Assembly (NCBI GenBank): GCA_964625125.1
Contig: CAZVAP010000012.1
Coordinates: 1-20,432 of the forward strand
Reading direction: 5' to 3'
From: CAZVAP01 sp964625125
GTDB lineage: Bacteria > Patescibacteriota > Gracilibacteria > Absconditabacterales > Absconditicoccaceae
Length of the DNA stretch: 20,432 nt
Shown here: positions 15,918 through 20,432 of the stretch, in pieces
Layout: the number at the start of each line of letters is the position of its first letter
How positions within the stretch are numbered: position 1 is the first letter of the stretch
The notes under the pieces: model-generated
Told to the model about the DNA's origin: nothing
Database searches by the model: none
The model's input: only the letters and a program-made list of their open reading frames with translations
Made by a program: the position numbers and the translations under genes

Positions 15918-16505
15918 ATGTCAATACTTAACTGGGTTTGGTGAGTTAATGAAAAAATTTCATTGGTTACAAATTCGTTTGTTAGAGATTATCATCTAAC
16001 TAAATTGGTATGAATTATGGCCGATTTTCCTATTTTTTTTACTCCTGTATTTTTGGTTTCAGCTTGGATTTATTGGACTTTAAAAAATAATGATAACAAA
16101 AAGCATGATTTAATTTTAATCTTTTTTTCTGTGGTCTTTTCAATTATTACAAATTTAATTATTCAACAGATAGTTTTTGAGAAAAGACCTGAAACATTTG
16201 TAGAGCCTTTAATTGAGCATATTCCAAATGCAAGCTTTCCATCTGACCATGCAGCAGTTAGTTTTGCTTTTTTAACTGGTTTGTATTTATTTGGTTATAA
16301 AAAAATTTTTTGGATATACTTACCATTTGTTATTTTAATGAATTTCTCAAGAATTGCTGGATGAGTTCATTGGTTTTGGGATGTTGTAGTTGGAGCATTT
16401 ATAGGAATTTTTTGGACTTTTATATTTAAGAAATTTTCTCATCATCCAATTTTGAAAAAAGTTACAGGTTTTTTTATTAAAATAGCAAAAATTTTTAAAT
16501 TATAA
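15918..16505 (+). CDS. PAP2-family phosphatase, membrane-bound
   Basis: PAP2 membrane enzymes remove phosphate from lipid substrates such as undecaprenyl diphosphate or phosphatidate derivatives. The 195-residue protein has several hydrophobic helices and the three family motifs: RP at 90-91, PSDH at 108-111, and SRxxxxxH-xxx-D at 144-155 (Ser144, Arg145, His151, Asp155; one Gly here is TGA). The expected Lys of KxxxxxxRP is Gln83. I chose ATG 15918 rather than the in-frame ATG at 16017, because the 33 earlier residues (MSILNWVWGVNEKIS) look like the usual PAP2 N-terminus. It is 9 bases before dedA. A role in undecaprenyl-phosphate recycling is likely but inferred. Confidence 0.9.
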
Positions 16506-16514
16506 GTTTTTATA

Positions 16515-17111
16515 ATGGAGCTGTTATCTAATTTTATAAATTTGATTGTAAATATTGTCCATCAATTAGGTTATGGTGGGATATTTATTTGAATGTTTTT
16601 AGAAAGTAGTTTTTTCCCTTTTCCATCTGAAGTAATTATGGTTCCAGCTGGTTACTTGGCTTATCAAGGTAAGATGAATTTAGTTGTAGCTATAGTTGTT
16701 GCTATTTTAGGGTCAGTTGCTGGGGCTTGGTTTAACTATGTTTTAGCTAGTAAATTTGGTAGAAAGTTTCTATTAAAAATTTTATCTGAAGAAAAAATGA
16801 AAAAGATGGATATTTTTTTTGAAAAACATTGAAGCATAAGTACCTTTACTTGAAGATTACTTCCTTGAATTAGACAATATATAAGTTTTCCTGCAGGATT
16901 AGCAAAAATGCATCCAGTTAAATTTACTTTATATACAGCTTTGGGTGCTTGAATTTGGGTTAGTATCCTTGGTTTTTTAGGATATTTTATTTGAGAAAAT
17001 CAAGAACTTATAAAAAAATACTTGCATGAAATTACATTGTTTATTTTACTTTTCGTGGGCTTAATTTTGATAATTTATTATTTTTTGAATAAAAGAAAAA
17101 ATGGGAACTAA
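16515..17111 (+). CDS. DedA-family membrane protein
   Basis: DedA proteins are integral membrane transporters or flippases; some members return undecaprenyl phosphate across the membrane. The 198-residue product shows the hallmark N-terminal block YGGIFIGMFLESSFFPFPSE (20-39), PAGYLAY, GSVAGAWFNYVLASKFGR and the conserved GRLLPGIRQYISFPAGLAKM (113-132), where two Gly are TGA. C-terminal helices follow. Its 3' end overlaps the rsmA start by 11 bases, so translation is probably coupled. The PAP2 neighbour suggests joint work on polyprenyl-phosphate carriers. The exact substrate is not readable from sequence. Confidence 0.92.
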
Positions 17112-17850
17112 GCTTTGACAAAATTTTCTTATAAATCCATTGATTATAGATTTTATTATTCAGGACATTAAAGAAAATGCAGATTTAAATGATTTTACAT
17201 TTGAGATTTGACCTTGAAAATGTGCCCTTACTAAAGAGTTGGTTAAAATAAAACCTGATTTAGTAGTTTTTGAAAAAGATGAAAATTTAAAGGATTATTT
17301 ACTTAAATGCTTATCTTCTGAAAATATAATAATGTGAGATTTTTTAGAAGCTGATCTATCAAAATTTGTAAAATGAAAAAAATTTAATGCTATAGGAAAT
17401 TTACCTTACTATATTACTTCCCCTATTTTGAGGAAACTTGTTTTACAAAAACAACCTTATATGAATTATGGAATTTTTATGATTCAAAAGGAGGTATGAG
17501 ATAAAATTAAAACTGATGCTAAAAATAAGTCTATGTTATGGTATTTATTGAATTTAAATCATAAAATTACTTACTTAAAAACTGTTCCAGCAGAAGATTT
17601 TTCTCCACCACCGAAGGTAGATAGTTGTTTAGTTAGGTTTGAATATACAGGAGCTAATCCAGATATTAATCCAGAATATTTATTTAACTTACTAACTTTG
17701 ATTACTCCTATTAGAAAAAAAACTTTATGAAAAATTCAAAAATTACTTGAAAAGCAGGGGAAATATCTTGAAATCCCTTCTAATTTGTTAAATAAAAGAA
17801 TTCATGAATTATCCTACACTGAACTAAAAAGTTTAAAACTAAAAGAATAA
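17101..17850 (+). CDS. rsmA: 16S rRNA dimethyladenosine transferase RsmA (KsgA)
   Basis: Dimethylates two adjacent adenines in the 3' hairpin of 16S rRNA late in 30S assembly. The 249-residue frame shows LGQNFLINP (5-13), the SAM motif FEIGPGKCALT (34-44), catalytic IGNLPYYITSPIL, then FMIQKEVGDKI and FSPPPKVDSCLVRF. Both Gly in EIGPG are TGA (17209-17211, 17215-17217). The residue usually Gly after GPGx is Cys41. It overlaps dedA by 11 bases and is 1 base from ligA. Length is slightly below the typical 265-275. A related Erm methyltransferase is less likely, given LGQNFL and PPPKVDS. Confidence 0.94.
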
Positions 17851-17851
17851 A

Positions 17852-20230
17852 ATGATTTACATAAAAAATATTGAAGATTTTATAAAACAAAAGCCAGTTA
17901 ATAAGCTTTCTTTGGAAGAAGCTAAATCTTTGTATGATAAAATTGTCAATGATTTAACTGAACATAACTATTTGTATTATGTTAAGTCTCAGCCTATAGT
18001 TTCTGACTATGAGTATGATTTATTGTTCCAATATTTAAAAGAATTAGAAAATAAATATCCGGAACTTATAAAACCTTATTCTCCTACTCAAAGATTAGTA
18101 AATCAAATTCAAGATGAGCTTAAAAAAGCTAAACATTTATATCCTTTGTTGTCTTTAGAAAATACATATAATCCTGATGAAGTATTAGAAAAGTTAGATA
18201 AATTGGAAACTGAGGTAGGGGTAGAATTAGGATTTTATGTTGAACCAAAGTATGACTGACTTTCTATCGAGTTAATTTTTGAAGATTGAATTTTTAAGCA
18301 AGCTATTACCAGATGAGATTGAATAATAGGCGAAGATGTTACTGAAAATGCTAAAACTATAAGAACTTTACCTTTAAAAATTCCATATCAGTGAAAGCTT
18401 CATGTAAGAGGTGAAGTAGTTATAAAAAAGAGTGAATTTGAAAAAGTAAATAAAAAAAGACAAAAAGAAGGTTTGCCTTTGTATTCTAATCCTAGAAATT
18501 TAGCTTCTGGTTCTTTAAGACAATTAGATCCATCTATTACTAGAGAAAGAAATTTAGATGTGGTGGTTTATGAAGTTTTAAATTGGGAAGAGGTATGAGC
18601 TGGTGAATTTAAGTATCATCACGAAGTATTAAATTTTCTCGAAAATCAAGGATTTTTTGTTTATGATTTTAAGGTTATTTTCCAAAAATATAAAGATAAA
18701 ATTCCTGAAAATATTAATTATTTTAAAGATTGAAGAAGAACACTTACTAAATATGAAGTTGTTAATTTAGTTAAGTCAAATGAATTAAAGGAGATTTTAG
18801 ATATTCAAGAAATAGAGTTTGATTGATTAGTTATAAAAGTTGATGAAATTAAATATTGGCCAGTTATTGGCTATACAATGCACCATCCAAAATGGGCTTT
18901 TGCTTTTAAATATCCAGCAAAACAAGTTTCTAGTCAAATTTTAAATGCTGAGTTATCTGTTTGAAGAACGGGTATTATAACACCAGTTGCTTTGTTAAAA
19001 CCTGTTTCTGTAGGTTGAGTTATAGTTAAAAGAGCTACTTTACATAATTTTGATTTTATAAAAGAAAAGGATATTCATATTCAAGATTATGTTTGGGTTA
19101 TTAGGTCAGGGGAGGTTATACCTTATATAGAAGGAGTTATTAGACAATCAGATGATAAGCAACCAGTTGATTTAGATAAACAGGAAGAAATTATTAAACA
19201 GCTACAAAATTACTTTAAAGAAAATTATGATGAAGATATAGAAGGTAAGCTATATTTGGATTATGTTTTAAAATATAAATTATATGAAAAGCAACAATTA
19301 GTATATAAAATCCAATCTCCATACGAAGAAAAAATATTTATAGTAAAAATTGTAGAACCTCCTTTTTGTCCTGTTTGCTGAGGTGAAACATTTCATCCTG
19401 AATGAGAAGTAGCTTTAAGATGTATTAATGTAACTTGTCCTGCTCAAGTAAAAGAAAAAATAGTTCATTTTGTGAGTAAAGACTGATTAGATATAGAAGG
19501 GTTATCTGAAAAAACTATAGAAACTTTCTTAAAGGCAGAGCTTATTTCTGATTATGGAGATATATTTTACTTACCTGAAAAAAAACATTTATTACTAGCT
19601 TTGCCAGGATTTCAAGAAAAAAAAGTAAATAATATTATTAGCTCTATTTTGGAAAAAACTAAAATAGAATTACCTAGATTTTTAGCAGCTTTAGGTATAG
19701 AATTTGTTTGAAAGAAAACTGCAAAATTAGTAGTAGAAGGAATTAAACCTTATATTGAGAACTGGGAAAATATAGATTTTAAGCATATTATTTCTTTATT
19801 GGTTTCTGATAAAGGAGAAAATATTTTACTTTCTATTAAAGGAATTGGACCAAAAGTTGTAAGTAGTATTAGAAAGTTTTTCTCAGAGCCACATAATTTA
19901 AAAGTTATTGATAAGATTCTTCCAAAAATAACTTTGTATTTACCTGATGAATCGAAATGAAAATTTGTTTGACAAACTATAGTTATTACTGGTTCTGTTG
20001 AATGAATTTCAAGAGATAAAATAGCAGACTTTATAGAAAAAAATTGATGAAATTTTTCAAATCAGGTTACTCAAGATACAACTTTATTGTTGGTTTGAGA
20101 AAAACCTGGTAAATCTAAGCTATCCAAAGCAGAAAAATATAAAATTCCTACTTATGATTTAAAGAAGTTCTTGAAAGAAAATGGTTTTGATATAAAGTGA
20201 GATATCTCACAACAGAGTTTGTTTTGATAA
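17852..20230 (+). CDS. ligA: NAD-dependent DNA ligase
   Basis: Seals nicks in DNA using NAD+. The 792-residue frame holds the NMN-binding domain Ia (NYLYYVKSQPIVSDYEYDLL), the catalytic motif EPKYDGLSIEL (Lys133; Gly136 is TGA at 18257-18259) and ITRGDGIIGEDVTENAKTIR. It continues with LHVRGEVV, FDGLVIKVD, an OB fold, a four-Cys zinc finger (Cys506, 509, 524, 529), helix-hairpin-helix repeats (GIGPKVVSSI) and a C-terminal BRCT domain from about residue 703. It is longer than E. coli LigA (671), mainly through about 50 extra residues between the OB fold and zinc finger. It is 1 base after rsmA; the stop is TGA-TAA, the TGA being a final Gly. Confidence 0.96.
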
Positions 20231-20432
20231 TTTTATAGAAGATGTAAAGTTGCTATTTCTAAAATCCACTATGTTATAGAATTAAGAAAACTTTAAAAGT
20301 AAGTTTCCCAGATTAAAGATAATTCGTTATTCTAAATTTGATCCAATAGTTGGATTTATAAAAGAACTTTTTAGGTTTTTAGAAAATTATTTTATAGATG
20401 GAAATTTTTATCAAAATGCATTGGCAGTATTT
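20231..20432 (+). other. Window end: short open frames, no complete gene seen
   Basis: No ATG-started gene can be supported. In the ligA frame, 20231-20293 encodes a coding-like stretch (CKVAISKIHYVIELRKL) ending at TAA 20294. In another frame, 20286-20432 is open to the window edge (KFPRLKIIRYSKFDPIVGF, then IKELFRFLENYFIDG) with no ATG. The two pieces adjoin and could be one gene with a frameshift, a gene with an unusual start, or chance open AT-rich sequence. The minus strand is closed in all frames. Confidence 0.3.

Noticed and set aside
1..20432. UGA as tryptophan (Mycoplasma-type code)
   Set aside because: TGG is used at conserved Trp positions and every diagnostic TGA falls on conserved Gly, for example KxDG in LigA and HPHGGG in L2.
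1..20432. tRNA or rRNA genes, CRISPR arrays, insertion sequences or attachment sites
   Set aside because: I looked for T-arm GTTCRA motifs, regular repeats and transposase motifs on both strands and saw none; the only repeats are hairpin arms and the short TTATAAAGG pair.

Overview
The window is a very AT-rich bacterial chromosome segment in which UGA is read as glycine (translation table 25). In almost every gene an in-frame TGA sits where the protein family has a conserved glycine: EF-Tu VGAG, L2 HPHGGG, LigA KYDG, RsmA EIGPG, TsaC YGLG and ThrS motif 2. Ordinary TGG still encodes Trp, and every gene whose end is inside the window stops at TAA or TAG. Together with the absence of rpmD (L30), this points to Candidatus Absconditabacteria (SR1) or Gracilibacteria of the Candidate Phyla Radiation. 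I cannot decide between the two from this window.

Positions 1-11270 (+) hold the 3' end of tuf, then the S10 and spc ribosomal protein clusters in classical order: rpsJ, rplC, rplD, rplW, rplB, rpsS, rplV, rpsC, rplP, rpmC, rpsQ, rplN, rplX, rplE, rpsN, rpsH, rplF, rplR, rpsE, rplO, secY. A UUCG-loop terminator separates tuf from rpsJ, and another terminator lies between rplO and secY. Most gaps are short, but three are longer and structured: rpsS-rplV, rplN-rplX and rpsH-rplF. The last two fold into hairpins carrying the internal-loop core that protein S8 recognises in 16S rRNA helix 21. This suggests two S8 autoregulatory sites in one spc operon and is the most interesting observation here. 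Genes mostly lack Shine-Dalgarno sequences.

Positions 11280-11380 hold two back-to-back terminators built on the same ACTACTAG stem, separating secY from a convergent minus-strand cluster.

Positions 11403-15852 (-) hold, in transcription order: a WecG/TagA-type glycosyltransferase, tsaC (tRNA t6A synthesis), thrS (no TGS domain, with an insertion in the editing domain), a 50-residue hypothetical protein, and a six-span membrane protein made of three repeats of one helical hairpin.

Positions 15918-20230 (+), divergent from the glycosyltransferase, hold a tight operon: PAP2 phosphatase, DedA membrane protein, rsmA and ligA. The glycosyltransferase, PAP2 and DedA genes could together serve the undecaprenyl-phosphate carrier used for cell-surface polymers. 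The last 200 bases hold no complete gene, only short frames that look like the broken or unstarted beginning of another gene.
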